Shown: positions 24,903 to 34,609, counted from the first letter of the stretch. The stretch: DNA of 64,000 nucleotides from WLJO01 sp945889085 (GCA_945889085.1 CAMDBM010000001.1:93721-157720); one strand, 5' to 3'. Translations and numbers: made by a program. The notes: a model not told the origin generated them from the letters alone.

Positions 24903-25955
24903 TCAGCTCTCCTCGGGCGGGAGGTCCAGCACCGGTTCTGCCCCGCCTGGGACCGACTCGATCGTGTCGAGCGCCCCGGGATGGCGGGTGAGGCGCATTG
25001 ACGTGAGCACCGACATCACGAGCACGAGGACGATGACCATGAGCGACAGCCAGGTGTCGATGTGGACCCAACGGCTGATGACCATCTTGATGCCGACGAA
25101 CCCGAGGATGATCGCGAGGCCCTGCTGCAGATAGCTGAAGCGTGCACGCATGTCCGCAAGGAGGAAATAGAGCGCCCGGAGGCCCATGATCGCGAACGCG
25201 TTGGAGGAGAACACAATGAACTGCTCCCGCGAGACGGCAAGAACGGCCGGCACGGAGTCCACCGCGAACACCACGTCCGTGCTCTCAACCAGCACGAGCA
25301 CAGCGAGCAGCGGCGTGGCGAGTCGCTTACCGTTCCGGCGAACAAACAGTTTCTGGCCGTCGTACTCCGGGGTGGAGGGCACAACCCTGCGAACAATCCG
25401 CAGGAACCTGCTCTTCTCGGGCGTGAACTCCTCGTCATCCTCGCCGGAGAACGCAAGCTTGATCCCTGTGTAGATGAGGAAGCCGCCGAACACGAACATC
25501 ACCCAGTCGAACTTCTCAATGAGTGCGACTCCGGCGACGATGAAGATGGCCCGGAGCACGAGCGCCCCGAAGATGCCCCAGAACAGCACACGGTGCTGGA
25601 ACTGCACGGGTACGGCGAACGTGACGAAGATCAGCGCCCAGACAAAGACATTGTCGACCGAGAGGCTCTTCTCGATCAGGAAGCCGCTGAGGTACTCCAC
25701 GCCCGCGTCCTGACCCCAGGACGCAATCACGACGAAGGTGAACGCGAGCCCGATCGCTGTCCATCCAAGCCACTCGATTGCCGCCCGCTTCAACGACAGG
25801 ATCTTGGGAACCCGGTGCAGCACGAGGATGTCGAACAGCAACAGCACGGAGATCGCGCCGATCAGCGCGACCCACGCCCAAACCGATACGTCGAGATCAA
25901 CGAACTTGTCCCGGCCTGCCGAGGAGACCCGCCCGGCGAGTGCTGCGATGTACAT
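24903..25955 (-). CDS. TerC/Alx-family integral membrane protein
   Basis: 350 residues with about nine membrane helices. Conserved acidic family motifs within the membrane: LSVDNVFVWALIF and VESTDVVFAVDSVPAVLAVS. Members of the family are implicated in manganese export, pH response or metalation of exported proteins, and some lie in tellurite-resistance clusters. It starts three bases after the AIM24 gene stop, so the two are one operon. Length is normal for the Alx branch. Confidence 0.9.
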   Translation of the reverse strand: MYIAALAGRVSSAGRDKFVDLDVSVWAWVALIGAISVLLLFDILVLHRVPKILSLKRAAIEWLGWTAIGLAFTFVVIASWGQDAGVEYLSGFLIEKSLSVDNVFVWALIFVTFAVPVQFQHRVLFWGIFGALVLRAIFIVAGVALIEKFDWVMFVFGGFLIYTGIKLAFSGEDDEEFTPEKSRFLRIVRRVVPSTPEYDGQKLFVRRNGKRLATPLLAVLVLVESTDVVFAVDSVPAVLAVSREQFIVFSSNAFAIMGLRALYFLLADMRARFSYLQQGLAIILGFVGIKMVISRWVHIDTWLSLMVIVLVLVMSVLTSMRLTRHPGALDTIESVPGGAEPVLDLPPEES

Positions 25956-25958
25956 GCG

Positions 25959-26690
25959 TCAGTCCCGACCCAGCAGGCCGCCGAGCGCCCCGCCCATCCC
26001 GCCGGGTCCGGAGTTGCCGGTCCCGAGTGCGGCCTTGATCCAGCCGAGCAGTTCCGACGGGTTGCGGGTCTGGGACCAGATCCTGCCCGGGCCGGTGAAG
26101 TCCAGCACAAGGCCCTCACCGCTCTTGAACGTCTGCACCAGGCCACCCGTGACCTTGCGCAGTTGCATGGACACCGTGGACTCGTAGGCAACCATGTGGC
26201 CGGTGTCGAGCGAGATGGTCTGGCCCGCGGCCAGGTCCCACACCTCGAGCGCGCCGTAACACGCAAACACCACGGGACCGCTGCCCTCAGCGCGAACGAT
26301 GAAGCCACCCTCGCTGCCGAACAGGTTCTTGAACCCGCCCCACTGCGCGTCGATGGTCACGCCGTTGGCGTTCGCGAGCCACGAGCCCTTCTGGATGAAC
26401 AGCGGGAGGGTGGGCTGCACCTCGTAGCTGATGATGTCGCCGGGGAGTCGCGCAGCGACGTCTACGAAACCGCCCTGCGCAGGTGCCGTGTAGGTGCTCA
26501 CGAAGAAACTCTCACCACCGAGCGCCGCCCGCTTCAGCGACTTGAGCATCCCGCCCTCTGCCTTGGAGTGCAGCGTCACACCGGCCGACATGGCCATCAT
26601 CGCGCCGGACTCCACCTTGACCTCCTCGCCACCTGCGAGCGTGATCCGTGCCACTCCGTATGCCGGGCCTTGACGGGTTTGAACCTGCAT
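25959..26690 (-). CDS. AIM24 family protein (TRAP-like beta barrel)
   Basis: 243 residues; beta-rich AIM24 fold with repeats of the pattern VKVESGAMMAMSAGVTLHSK, GFIVRAEGSGPVVFACYGAL and a glycine-rich C-terminus (GGMGGALGGLLGRD). The molecular role of AIM24 proteins is unknown; in bacteria they often sit with Ter-type genes. AGGAGGAAGAC precedes ATG 26690. Operon with the TerC-like gene. Confidence 0.85.
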   Translation of the reverse strand: MQVQTRQGPAYGVARITLAGGEEVKVESGAMMAMSAGVTLHSKAEGGMLKSLKRAALGGESFFVSTYTAPAQGGFVDVAARLPGDIISYEVQPTLPLFIQKGSWLANANGVTIDAQWGGFKNLFGSEGGFIVRAEGSGPVVFACYGALEVWDLAAGQTISLDTGHMVAYESTVSMQLRKVTGGLVQTFKSGEGLVLDFTGPGRIWSQTRNPSELLGWIKAALGTGNSGPGGMGGALGGLLGRD

Positions 26691-26715
26691 GTCTTCCTCC
26701 TCAGAAACCGATGTA

Positions 26716-26721
26716 ATTGTA
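26716..26721 (-). promoter_or_regulatory. -10 element of the AIM24-terC operon
   Basis: TACAAT on the minus strand, 25 bases before ATG 26690, with a strong Shine-Dalgarno AGGAGG between. This is one of the few genes in the window with a normal 5' leader. Confidence 0.55.
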
Positions 26722-26855
26722 GTTCCGCGGCACCCGCGACCGTGGCAGCAACCGTGACAGGAGCCGATGATCGAACGGGCAGACGTATCCCTCCGCTGCG
26801 TGCGCTACCGGCGCCGCGAACCAGCCTTCGGGTGCTGGTCCATATGATGACGGAT

Positions 26856-27560
26856 GTGCCGGCACTTCGACTCCTCGGCTTCCCGGTCCGGGTGAAGCCC
26901 GGCTTCCTCGCGTTCCTCGCACTCGTCATCATCTGGAACCCGGGCGTTGGCTGGAAGTTCGCGATCGCCATCACGATCTTCTCGCTGGTCCATGAACTCG
27001 GCCATGCCACCGCAGCCAAGCGCCTCGGCGCCCAACCCGAAATTGCCCTCGACTTCCTCGCCGGCTCCACCCGGTACACCCCGCCCCGCCCGATCACCCC
27101 GATCGAACGCGCCTGGGTCGCGGTATCCGGCCCCGCTGTGGAGATCGTCCTCGGACTCGTCGTGCTCGGCGTCATGCGTGTCAACCCGCTCGACATTCCT
27201 CAGGTCTTCGAGTCGCAGGTGGCCGGCGTGGTCTGGATCGCTGGCCCGGTCTTCGGGTTCCTCAACCTGCTGCCGATACTCCCGCTCGACGGCGGTCACG
27301 TGCTCTCCGGTGCCCTCGAGAGCATCTGGCCGAGCCACGGCGGCATCGTGGCTATTGCGTTCAGTGCTGCGGTCACGCTCGCTGTCGGCGTGGTGACGCT
27401 CCTCGAGCCCGCCGCGCGCTGGCTCGCGCCGTTCGCGCTCATGCTGCTCGTGCTGCAGATCTGGCCGCTCGTGCCCCAGCGCACACGGGGCACACGTCGG
27501 CGCGCCACCCGACCCGCACCCGCAGATGCCGACGCCGAGCCCGTCGCGAGCGAAGCCTAG
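26856..27560 (+). CDS. M50-family membrane zinc metalloprotease (site-2 protease-like)
   Basis: 234 residues, about six membrane helices. Catalytic HELGH in FSLVHELGHATAAKRLGA and the partner Asp in LLPILPLDGGHVLSG. Site-2 proteases cut substrates inside the membrane; small members without PDZ or CBS domains like this one have mostly unknown substrates. TATGAT (26843-26848) is a near-consensus -10, placing the leaderless start at GTG 26856; in-frame ATGs at 26844 and 26847 lie within that hexamer. Its stop shares CTAG with the convergent glyS stop. Confidence 0.85.
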   Translation: MPALRLLGFPVRVKPGFLAFLALVIIWNPGVGWKFAIAITIFSLVHELGHATAAKRLGAQPEIALDFLAGSTRYTPPRPITPIERAWVAVSGPAVEIVLGLVVLGVMRVNPLDIPQVFESQVAGVVWIAGPVFGFLNLLPILPLDGGHVLSGALESIWPSHGGIVAIAFSAAVTLAVGVVTLLEPAARWLAPFALMLLVLQIWPLVPQRTRGTRRRATRPAPADADAEPVASEA

Positions 27561-28867
27561 AAGCCAAGCCGGGCGAGCAGTTCGCCCATCAGCGAGTCGA
27601 TCGGCACCCGAACCTGCTCGGTGGTGTCGCGATCCCGGATGGTGACGGCGTTGTCCTCGAGCGAGTCGAAGTCGACCGTGACACACAGCGGAGTGCCCAC
27701 CTCGTCCTGACGGCGGTACCGGCGACCGATCGACTGCGTGTCGTCGTAGTCCACCATGTACCGATCCGAGATGGTTCGGTGAATCTGCTTGGCGAGCGGT
27801 GTGAGCGTGTCCTTCTTGGAGAGCGGCAGCACTGCCACTTTGAACGGCGCGAGACGCGGGTGCAGCCTCAGGATGGTCCGCAGCTCCCCACCGACCTCGT
27901 CCTCGTCGTAGGCAGCCAGCAGGAACGCAGCCATCGTGCGTGTTGCTCCCGCTGCAGGTTCCACGACGTACGGCACGTACCGCTCGTTCGTCGCTTGGTC
28001 GAAGAAGTCGAGCTTCTCGCCGGAGTGGGTAGCGTGCTGCTTGAGGTCGTAGTCGGTGCGCTGGGCGATGCCCTCGAGCTCGCCCCAGCCCCAGGGGAAG
28101 AGGAACTCCACGTCGCTCGTGCCCGCCGAGTAGTGCGAGAGCTCGTCGGCGTCATGTGCACGCAGACGGAGCATCTCGCTCGGAATGCCGAGCCCCACGT
28201 ACCAGTTGAGGCGCTCGCTGCACCAATACTCGTACCACTGCGGGCCCTCGGCGGGCGGCACGAAGAACTCCAGTTCCATCTGCTCAAACTCGCGGGTGCG
28301 GAAGATGAAGTTGCCGGGCGTGATCTCGTTGCGGAAGCTCTTGCCCACCTGCGCAATACCGAACGGCGGCTTTTTGCGCGACGTTTGGAGCACGTTAGCG
28401 AAGTTGACGAACATGCCCTGGGCCGTCTCCGGGCGCAGGTACACCTCCGCGCCCGAGCCCTCGATGGGCCCGGCATGGGTCTTGAACATCAGGTTGAACG
28501 CACGCGCCTCGGTGAAGGAGTCCTTCGCCCCGCAGCCCGGGCAAATGGAACGATCATCGAGGTGGTCCTCCCGGAAGCGCTGCTTGCACGACGTGCAGTC
28601 CACGAGCGGATCGGTGAAATTGGCAAGGTGACCGCTGGCCTCCCACACCGCCGGCGGGGCGAGGATGGCCGCGTCGATCAGTACCGTGTCGTCACGCTGC
28701 TGCACCATCGCGCGCACCCACGCGTCCTTGACATTGCGCAGCATGAGGGCACCGAGCGGGCCGTAGTCGTACGAGGAGCGGAACCCGCCGTAGATCTCTG
28801 CCGAGGGATAGACGAACCCCCGTCGCTTGCAGAGGTTGACGATCTGTTCCAGGTCCTTGGCGGGCAT
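27557..28867 (-). CDS. glyS: Glycyl-tRNA synthetase (single-chain, alpha2 type)
   Basis: 436 residues, class II synthetase of the type found in actinobacteria, archaea and eukaryotes. Start KDLEQIVNLCKRRGFVYPSA and SYDYGPLGALMLRNVKDAW; zinc-like insert CTSCKQRF ... CPGCGAKDSF; motif 2 with GIAQVGKSFRNEITPGNFIF and REFEQMELEFF; motif 3 SGEKLDFFD ... EPAAGATRTMAAFL; C-terminal anticodon-binding domain (APFKVAVLPLSKKDTLTPLA). ATG 28867 is nine bases after TATCCT (complement of 28877-28882). Convergent with the M50 protease gene through a shared CTAG. Confidence 0.96.
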   Translation of the reverse strand: MPAKDLEQIVNLCKRRGFVYPSAEIYGGFRSSYDYGPLGALMLRNVKDAWVRAMVQQRDDTVLIDAAILAPPAVWEASGHLANFTDPLVDCTSCKQRFREDHLDDRSICPGCGAKDSFTEARAFNLMFKTHAGPIEGSGAEVYLRPETAQGMFVNFANVLQTSRKKPPFGIAQVGKSFRNEITPGNFIFRTREFEQMELEFFVPPAEGPQWYEYWCSERLNWYVGLGIPSEMLRLRAHDADELSHYSAGTSDVEFLFPWGWGELEGIAQRTDYDLKQHATHSGEKLDFFDQATNERYVPYVVEPAAGATRTMAAFLLAAYDEDEVGGELRTILRLHPRLAPFKVAVLPLSKKDTLTPLAKQIHRTISDRYMVDYDDTQSIGRRYRRQDEVGTPLCVTVDFDSLEDNAVTIRDRDTTEQVRVPIDSLMGELLARLGF

Positions 28868-28952
28868 AGACGCCCAAGGATACGGCGACGCGATGCCCCG
28901 GACGCGCCGGGCGCGGTCGTTGCCCCCCGGACGTGCCGTACGGTTGGGTCTG

Positions 28953-30008
28953 ATGACTCCCCGACGCAGTCGACCCGCACTGATCGTTCCTGCGTTCATC
29001 GGCACCGTGGCCGTTGCGCTGCTCGGGTGCGGGTCGGGCTCCTCTTCACCGATCCCGTCCTCCACCTCGACCTCCGGGAGCACAACAGCCGGGGTGCCCA
29101 CCACGGAGGCATCGACCACCGAACCACCGACCAGCACCGGACCGACGACTGCTGCGCCGAGCGCCTCCGGCGGGGAGAGCGACACCGTCTGTGGTCCGTT
29201 GCAGCCGATCGGCGTGCGGGCGAGGGTGATCTCCACCGGTGAGGTGGACTGGTCCGGGTCCGGACGCCGGGACACGACGGTCACTGTCTACGAGACCGCT
29301 TCGGACACGGCCGATTTCCGAATCCGCGTGGACCGAGCCGGCGCGGGTTCCGAGATGGCCATCATCATGACGAACCCTGTCGAGTCGGGATCCCCCGGTG
29401 GTGCGCCGGTTACCGGCGAGCCGGCGTTCATCGTCGCGACGCAGGCGGACGGCGCGGTATCGGGAACGAATCCGGAGGAACTGCTCGTACGGGTCGGGTT
29501 TGTCGCCCCCCGCAAGCTGAACGGTGTGCTGCAGAGCGGCGGCTATGACGTAGCCGTGTTCTTCCGTTACGGCAACGGCTGTATCGACCGGTTCCGCGGT
29601 GCCGACGACCTCGAGCTCGTGTTCCCTATCCGCGCCGGCGGCCCGTCGATGTCCGGCTTGGCATGCGTCACCGCGGTGGATTCGGCCCGCCCCGATAACT
29701 ACCTCGTTCTCACTACGGCCACCCGCAAGCAGGGCCGGAACGTTCCGAGCGCGCTGTACGTCACGCACGAGTACCCACAGATCCGCGGCGGATCGGCTGT
29801 TGCGCCGGCGGGCACGACGTCCGGCCAACTGCTGGACGGTCCGGACATCGCCGACGACGTCCTCGACTACCAGAACACCACCTCCCCCCTGCTGCGCTAC
29901 TCGAGCATCACCGGATGCGAACTGGACTCCGCAGACATCGGCGACCACGGCGACGAACAGGTTGATGACGGCGACAGCCCCTCGGACGAAGAAGGCGTCA
30001 TCGACTGA
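28953..30008 (+). CDS. Secreted lipoprotein, function unknown
   Basis: 351 residues. Lipoprotein signal peptide: RRSRPALIVPAFIGTVAVAL then the lipobox LLGC-GSGSSS, followed by a long Ser/Thr/Pro linker (SSTSTSGSTTAGVPTTEAST). The folded part is beta-rich (VIMT, AFIVATQADGAVSG, LTTATRKQGRNVP) with three further cysteines. A C-terminal acidic stretch (DSADIGDHGDEQVDDGDSPS) is unusual. ATG 28953 follows TACGGT (28939-28944) by eight bases. Divergent from glyS. No family recognised. Confidence 0.78.
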   Translation: MTPRRSRPALIVPAFIGTVAVALLGCGSGSSSPIPSSTSTSGSTTAGVPTTEASTTEPPTSTGPTTAAPSASGGESDTVCGPLQPIGVRARVISTGEVDWSGSGRRDTTVTVYETASDTADFRIRVDRAGAGSEMAIIMTNPVESGSPGGAPVTGEPAFIVATQADGAVSGTNPEELLVRVGFVAPRKLNGVLQSGGYDVAVFFRYGNGCIDRFRGADDLELVFPIRAGGPSMSGLACVTAVDSARPDNYLVLTTATRKQGRNVPSALYVTHEYPQIRGGSAVAPAGTTSGQLLDGPDIADDVLDYQNTTSPLLRYSSITGCELDSADIGDHGDEQVDDGDSPSDEEGVID

Positions 30009-30013
30009 AGCCG

Positions 30014-30751
30014 CTAGGCGGGTCGGTCACCACGCTCGAACATCGCGACCGATTTGAGCCGGCGGTCGATGTGATGCTCAATCGCAGCAGTTGCGAGATG
30101 ACCGACCTCGGCGGTCGCCGACGATGCGGGCTCGTCGAGGGCCGCGTTCAGCTGTCCACCGAGGATCATCCGCGTGATCCGGAGCGCCTCCGGCGACATG
30201 GGCCGACCGCGTCGGCAGGACCTGCAGAGCACTCCGCCCTCGTGCATGTCAAAGGCCACCAGCACGGCATCCGGTTCTGCGGCGCCGCATCCGACGCACG
30301 AGTCGAGCTGGGGCTGGACCCCTTCGGAGGCCAACACCTTCCAGTAGAACGCCGGCACGACCACCGGCGAGGGCCGCGTACCGAGGGTGCGAAGCGCACC
30401 GACCAGCATCCGGTACAGCGCAGGCGCCGGCTCGCGATCCATCGCGACGTGGTCGACCACCTCGACCATCGCCAGTCCCTGCGTCAAACGATCGAGATCG
30501 CTGAGCAGCGGTGCCGGACTGTCGATGGTGTCCACCTGGCTGACCACGTCGAGGTTCCGTCCCTCGTACATGAGCAGACTCAGGTGACACAACGGCTCGA
30601 GACGTCCTCCGAAGCGGCTCTTCGTCTTGCGAACGCCCTTGGCCACCGCCCGAACCTTGCCGTGGCCGGCAGTGAGCAACACGATGATCCGGTCGGCCTC
30701 ACCAAGTTTGTACGTGCGCAGCACGACACCCGTATCGCGGTACAGGGTCAT
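30014..30751 (-). CDS. recO: DNA repair protein RecO
   Basis: 245 residues. N-terminal OB fold (TLYRDTGVVLRTYKLGEADR; VRAVAKGVRKTKSRFGGRLE), central helices and a four-cysteine zinc site (LDSCVGCGAAEP ... GVLCRSCRRG). RecO loads RecA onto SSB-coated DNA with RecR. ATG start; divergent from the helicase gene, 65 bases away. The stop is five bases from the lipoprotein stop. Confidence 0.94.
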   Translation of the reverse strand: MTLYRDTGVVLRTYKLGEADRIIVLLTAGHGKVRAVAKGVRKTKSRFGGRLEPLCHLSLLMYEGRNLDVVSQVDTIDSPAPLLSDLDRLTQGLAMVEVVDHVAMDREPAPALYRMLVGALRTLGTRPSPVVVPAFYWKVLASEGVQPQLDSCVGCGAAEPDAVLVAFDMHEGGVLCRSCRRGRPMSPEALRITRMILGGQLNAALDEPASSATAEVGHLATAAIEHHIDRRLKSVAMFERGDRPA

Positions 30752-30816
30752 CGCGGGCTTGCGTAGACGTCGATGCCCCTCATCCTACGTGTACCCCCAG
30801 TAGGGTCGGTTGGACC

Positions 30817-32862
30817 ATGGAACGAAGCGCCCGAGACCCTGCCGAACAGGCGAAACGGGATCTCGCAAGGGTCACCGCGGCCCTCGCTGCGGCCGAGGAG
30901 CGCCCGGGACAACAGGAGATGACCGCTGCGATCGCCACGGCGATCGCGTCCAAGCGACACCTCGTCGTGCAGGCGGGTACGGGCACCGGCAAGAGCGCCG
31001 CTTACCTCATCCCCGCAATCACGAGCGCGGCACTGCGCAATGCCGAGCGCGACGGCGCAGGCGACGGCACACCGGGTTCGCGACCGATCGTGGTGGTCAC
31101 CGTCTCGAAGGCGCTGCAGGACCAGTTGGCCACCAAGGACCTCCCGTTCATCGAGGCCCACCTCGACGTGCCGTTCGACTGGGCGATCCTGAAGGGCCGC
31201 AGCAACTACCTGTGCCTCCAGCGCATCAGGGAGAACGCTCAGGGTGCCGCTGGCACGAGGCGAGGCCGCCAGAAGTCAACCGACGGCGACGGCTCCGGTG
31301 CCGGCCAGGGGGTGCTCGACCTCGGGGTTGCGGCGATCAATGACCTGCCGAGCGAGGTCCGCGTGGAGATCAAGCGGCTGACCGACTGGTCCGCTGTCAC
31401 CAAGACCGGCGACCAGTCCGAGCTCGACTGGTCCCCCTCGGACCGGGCGTGGTCCGAGGTGAGCGTCGGCAGCGAGGAGTGCCCGGGCGGCCAGCGCTGC
31501 CCGATGGGTGCAGAGTGCTTCGCCGAGGCCGCTCGCGCCCGCGCCGCGGTTGCAGATGTCACCGTCGTGAACACCTTCCTGTACGGGCTCGACGTGGCCA
31601 GCGACGGAGCGATCCTGCCGGACCACGATGTGGTGATCTTCGACGAGGCACACCAGCTCGAGGACGTGATGAGCGACACCGTGGGCGTGTCGATCGGACC
31701 GGGTCGGTTCACTCGCGTTGCGCAGGCACTGCGGCGAGTGGTGGAAGACCCGCTCCTCATCGGTGCCGTGTCCGACATCGCGCCGTTGCTGCGCGAGGTA
31801 CTCGCTCCCGAGGTGGGCAATCGCCTCCCCAACCCACTGCCCGTTGCGATTGCCAACGCACTCGTCGAGGGAAGGCTCCGCCTCGACCGCGCTAGCGAGG
31901 CGCTGCGCAACATCGACAGTTCCATCACGGACCGGCATGGCGACGCCAAGCAGCGACTGCTGCGGGCAGCAACCCTCATCCTCCGCCTCGCCGAGAACAT
32001 CGACGTGACGCTTGCCTTCGGCGAGCAGTACGTGGCGTTCGTGTCCGGTGGGCCGGAGGTTCCCCGGCTCGAGGTCGCACCGCTCGAGGTGGGGCCGGTG
32101 ATGTCCAAGGGGGTATGGAGCAAGCGCACCGCAATCCTCACGAGCGCCACGATCCCCGCATCGCTCGCCGAACGGGTCGGCCTGCCCGCCGGCACCACGG
32201 ACTCCCTTGATGTCGGGAGCCCCTTCGACTACGGGAACAACGGCTTGCTCTACTGCGCAATGCATCTCCCGGACCCTCGGAACAACGGCTATGCCGCCGC
32301 GCTGCACGACGAACTCGCCGCGCTGATCATTGCCGCAGGCGGTCGCACCCTCGCACTGTTCACGTCCTGGAAGGCAATGGACCTAGCCGCAGAGGCGATG
32401 AAGGCGATGCTGCTCAAGCAGGGCGCTACCCATCACGTCTACACGCAGCGGGACCTGCCGAAGCCTGCACTCATTCGCGCGTTCAGCGAGGACCCAGAGT
32501 CCTGCCTCTTCGCGACCGCGGGTTTCTTCCAGGGTGTCGACATCCCCGGCGACACCCTCACGCTCGTCACGATCGATCGCATCCCGTTCCCCCGTCCGGA
32601 CGACCCCTTGCTCTCGGCGCGTCGCGAGCAACTCGGTGCGGCAGCGTTCCGCACGATCGACGTCCCTCGTGCCTCGATGCTCCTCGCACAGGCGGCCGGG
32701 CGTCTCATCCGCACGGCGACCGACCGTGGGGTCGTTGCCGTCTTCGATTCCCGTCTCGGGACGGCGAACTACCGGTGGGACCTCGTGCGTGCCCTGCCCC
32801 CGATGAAGCGGACGCGACACCGGGCCGAGGCCGAGGAGTTCCTCAGGAACCTCAGGAACTAG
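30817..32862 (+). CDS. DinG/XPD-type ATP-dependent helicase
   Basis: 681 residues. Walker A VQAGTGTGKSAAYLIP at about 51-66, DEAH box (VVIFDEAHQLEDV), and a four-cysteine Fe-S cluster region (NYLCLQRI ... EECPGGQRCPMGAECFAEA) between them, then motif V/VI (FATAGFFQGVDIPG; LLAQAAGRLIRT). A 5'-3' DNA helicase that unwinds DNA-RNA hybrids and damaged DNA. ATG 30817 is ten bases after TAGGGT (30801-30806). Confidence 0.93.
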   Translation: MERSARDPAEQAKRDLARVTAALAAAEERPGQQEMTAAIATAIASKRHLVVQAGTGTGKSAAYLIPAITSAALRNAERDGAGDGTPGSRPIVVVTVSKALQDQLATKDLPFIEAHLDVPFDWAILKGRSNYLCLQRIRENAQGAAGTRRGRQKSTDGDGSGAGQGVLDLGVAAINDLPSEVRVEIKRLTDWSAVTKTGDQSELDWSPSDRAWSEVSVGSEECPGGQRCPMGAECFAEAARARAAVADVTVVNTFLYGLDVASDGAILPDHDVVIFDEAHQLEDVMSDTVGVSIGPGRFTRVAQALRRVVEDPLLIGAVSDIAPLLREVLAPEVGNRLPNPLPVAIANALVEGRLRLDRASEALRNIDSSITDRHGDAKQRLLRAATLILRLAENIDVTLAFGEQYVAFVSGGPEVPRLEVAPLEVGPVMSKGVWSKRTAILTSATIPASLAERVGLPAGTTDSLDVGSPFDYGNNGLLYCAMHLPDPRNNGYAAALHDELAALIIAAGGRTLALFTSWKAMDLAAEAMKAMLLKQGATHHVYTQRDLPKPALIRAFSEDPESCLFATAGFFQGVDIPGDTLTLVTIDRIPFPRPDDPLLSARREQLGAAAFRTIDVPRASMLLAQAAGRLIRTATDRGVVAVFDSRLGTANYRWDLVRALPPMKRTRHRAEAEEFLRNLRN

Positions 32863-32865
32863 TTC

Positions 32866-33735
32866 TCAGGGCTTCTGGAGGAGATCGATGAGGCTGCTGG
32901 TGTCCCACCGGAGCCCGCCCCGCTCCACGACCTGCGCGTAGAACTGATCGACGAGGGCCGTGAGCGGCAGGCGCGCTCCGTTGCGGTGGGCCTCGTCGAG
33001 CACGATGCCGAGGTCCTTGCGCATCCACTCCACAGCGAAGCCGAACTCGAACTCGCCCCTCGCCATGGTGTGCGCACGGTTCTCCATCTGCCACGACTGC
33101 GCCGCGCCCTTCGAGATGACAGCGATGAGTTGTTCCACGTCCAGTCCGGCACGCTGCGCGAAGTTGACCCCTTCGGCGAGCCCCTGCACGATGCCGACGA
33201 TGCAGATCTGGTTGACCATCTTGGCGAGCTGACCCGACCCCGCCGGCCCCAGCAGTTCGCACGCACGTGCATAGGCCATGATCACCGGCCGGGCCTGCTC
33301 GAACACGCCGGGATCGCCGCCGCACATCACCGTGAGCGCGCCGTTCACGGCTCCGGCCTGTCCGCCTGAGACCGGGGCGTCGACGAACCCGACACCGTGG
33401 ACCCTGCATGCAGCGTCCAGTTCCCGGGCGAGATCTGCCGAGGCGGTGGTGTGGTCCACGAGGATCGCGCCCGTTGTGAGACCGACCAGCGCACCGTTCC
33501 CGCCAAGTGCCACTTCGCGTACGTCATCGTCGTTGCCAACGCAGAGGAAGACGATCTCGGCTCCCTCCGCAGCGGCGCGGGGTGTACCCATCACTGTTCC
33601 CGGGTGCTGCGACGCCCACTCGGCGGACTTCGACGGGGTGCGGTTGTACACCACCACGTCGTGCCCCTTCGCCGCGAGGTGACCCGCCATCGGGTACCCC
33701 ATCACTCCCAGACCACAGAATGCGACACGTGCCAT
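32866..33735 (-). CDS. 3-hydroxyisobutyrate dehydrogenase family (beta-hydroxyacid dehydrogenase)
   Basis: 289 residues. NAD(P)-binding FCGLGVMGYPMAGHLAAKGH; substrate signature FVDAPVSGGQAGAVNGALTV; catalytic Lys in GSGQLAKMVNQI. Oxidises short beta-hydroxyacids such as 3-hydroxyisobutyrate, tartronate semialdehyde or a succinic-semialdehyde-like compound; precise substrate unclear. ATG 33735 is seven bases after CAGACT (complement of 33743-33748), a weaker -10. Confidence 0.9.
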   Translation of the reverse strand: MARVAFCGLGVMGYPMAGHLAAKGHDVVVYNRTPSKSAEWASQHPGTVMGTPRAAAEGAEIVFLCVGNDDDVREVALGGNGALVGLTTGAILVDHTTASADLARELDAACRVHGVGFVDAPVSGGQAGAVNGALTVMCGGDPGVFEQARPVIMAYARACELLGPAGSGQLAKMVNQICIVGIVQGLAEGVNFAQRAGLDVEQLIAVISKGAAQSWQMENRAHTMARGEFEFGFAVEWMRKDLGIVLDEAHRNGARLPLTALVDQFYAQVVERGGLRWDTSSLIDLLQKP

Positions 33736-33793
33736 GGCCGAGAGTCTGGCAGCCCGCAAGCGCTCCGGACCTCCCGGGGCGCCGACGGGACCG

Positions 33794-34609
33794 CTACTCC
33801 GGGGTGGTGTACGCGGCGGTAATTCCGCCGTCGATGATGAGCGACTGACCAGTCATCCAGCTCGACTCGTCGCTTGCCAGGAACAGCGCCCCGTTGGCGA
33901 TCTCGACGGCCTCCCCGAACCTGCCCATCGGGATGTGCACGAGCCTGCGCTGACGCCGCGCCTCGTCGGACAGGAAGCGCTCGAGCAACGGGGTCAGCAC
34001 CGGCCCCGGGCAGAGCGCATTGGCCCGGATACCCCGTCGGGCGTAGATCACGGCGATCTCACGAGTCATCGCCAGCACTGCGCCCTTGGACGCGGTGTAG
34101 GCCACCTGAGGGGTGGCCGCGCCCATGTGAGCCACGAAAGATGCAACGTTGATGATCGAGCACCCGCCGCCACCGGCAGCGATCGTTGCCTCCATTGCCG
34201 GGATCGCAAACCGGCAGCCGAGCAGCACACCCTTGACGTTGACGTCCATCGTGCGCTCATAGGTCTCGATCGGTGTGGACACCGGGTCGTCGTCGTCACC
34301 GATCATCACGCCGGCGTTGTTGTGGAGCACGTGCAGTGCCCCGAAAGACTCCATTGCATGCGCCACTGCGGCCTCAACCGACGCCGCGTCGGTGACGTCA
34401 CAACGCGCAAAGGATCCCTCGCCACCGGAGTTCGCCCCGGCCCTCGACACGGCGTCCACCGCTGCATCGGCAGCGGCGTCGTCGGCGATGTCGGCGATGA
34501 TGACCCGCGCACCCTCCTCGGCGAAGCGCATGGCGGCTACCAGACCGAGCCCGGAGGCACCGCCGGTGATGATCGCAACCTTGTTTTCGAGCCGAGGTGT
34601 CCGTGCCAT
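33794..34609 (-). CDS. Short-chain dehydrogenase/reductase
   Basis: 271 residues. Cofactor motif ITGGASGLG and IADIADDAAAD (Asp suggests NAD preference); NNAGVM; catalytic Ser (IINVASFVAHMG) and Tyr-x3-Lys (VAYTASKGAVLAM). Family function: oxidation of secondary alcohols. ATG 34609, eight bases after TAGCGT (complement of 34618-34623). Its start is only 36 bases from the divergent EEP gene. Confidence 0.9.
   Translation of the reverse strand: MARTPRLENKVAIITGGASGLGLVAAMRFAEEGARVIIADIADDAAADAAVDAVSRAGANSGGEGSFARCDVTDAASVEAAVAHAMESFGALHVLHNNAGVMIGDDDDPVSTPIETYERTMDVNVKGVLLGCRFAIPAMEATIAAGGGGCSIINVASFVAHMGAATPQVAYTASKGAVLAMTREIAVIYARRGIRANALCPGPVLTPLLERFLSDEARRQRRLVHIPMGRFGEAVEIANGALFLASDESSWMTGQSLIIDGGITAAYTTPE

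Noticed and set aside
25062..26843. Long in-frame extension of the M50 protease
   Set aside because: It is antisense to TerC and AIM24 genes and has their mirror composition; the TATGAT promoter gives a clear start at 26856.
27779..29242. Plus-strand ORF opposite glyS
   Set aside because: Mirror of GlyRS codons; no recognisable domains.
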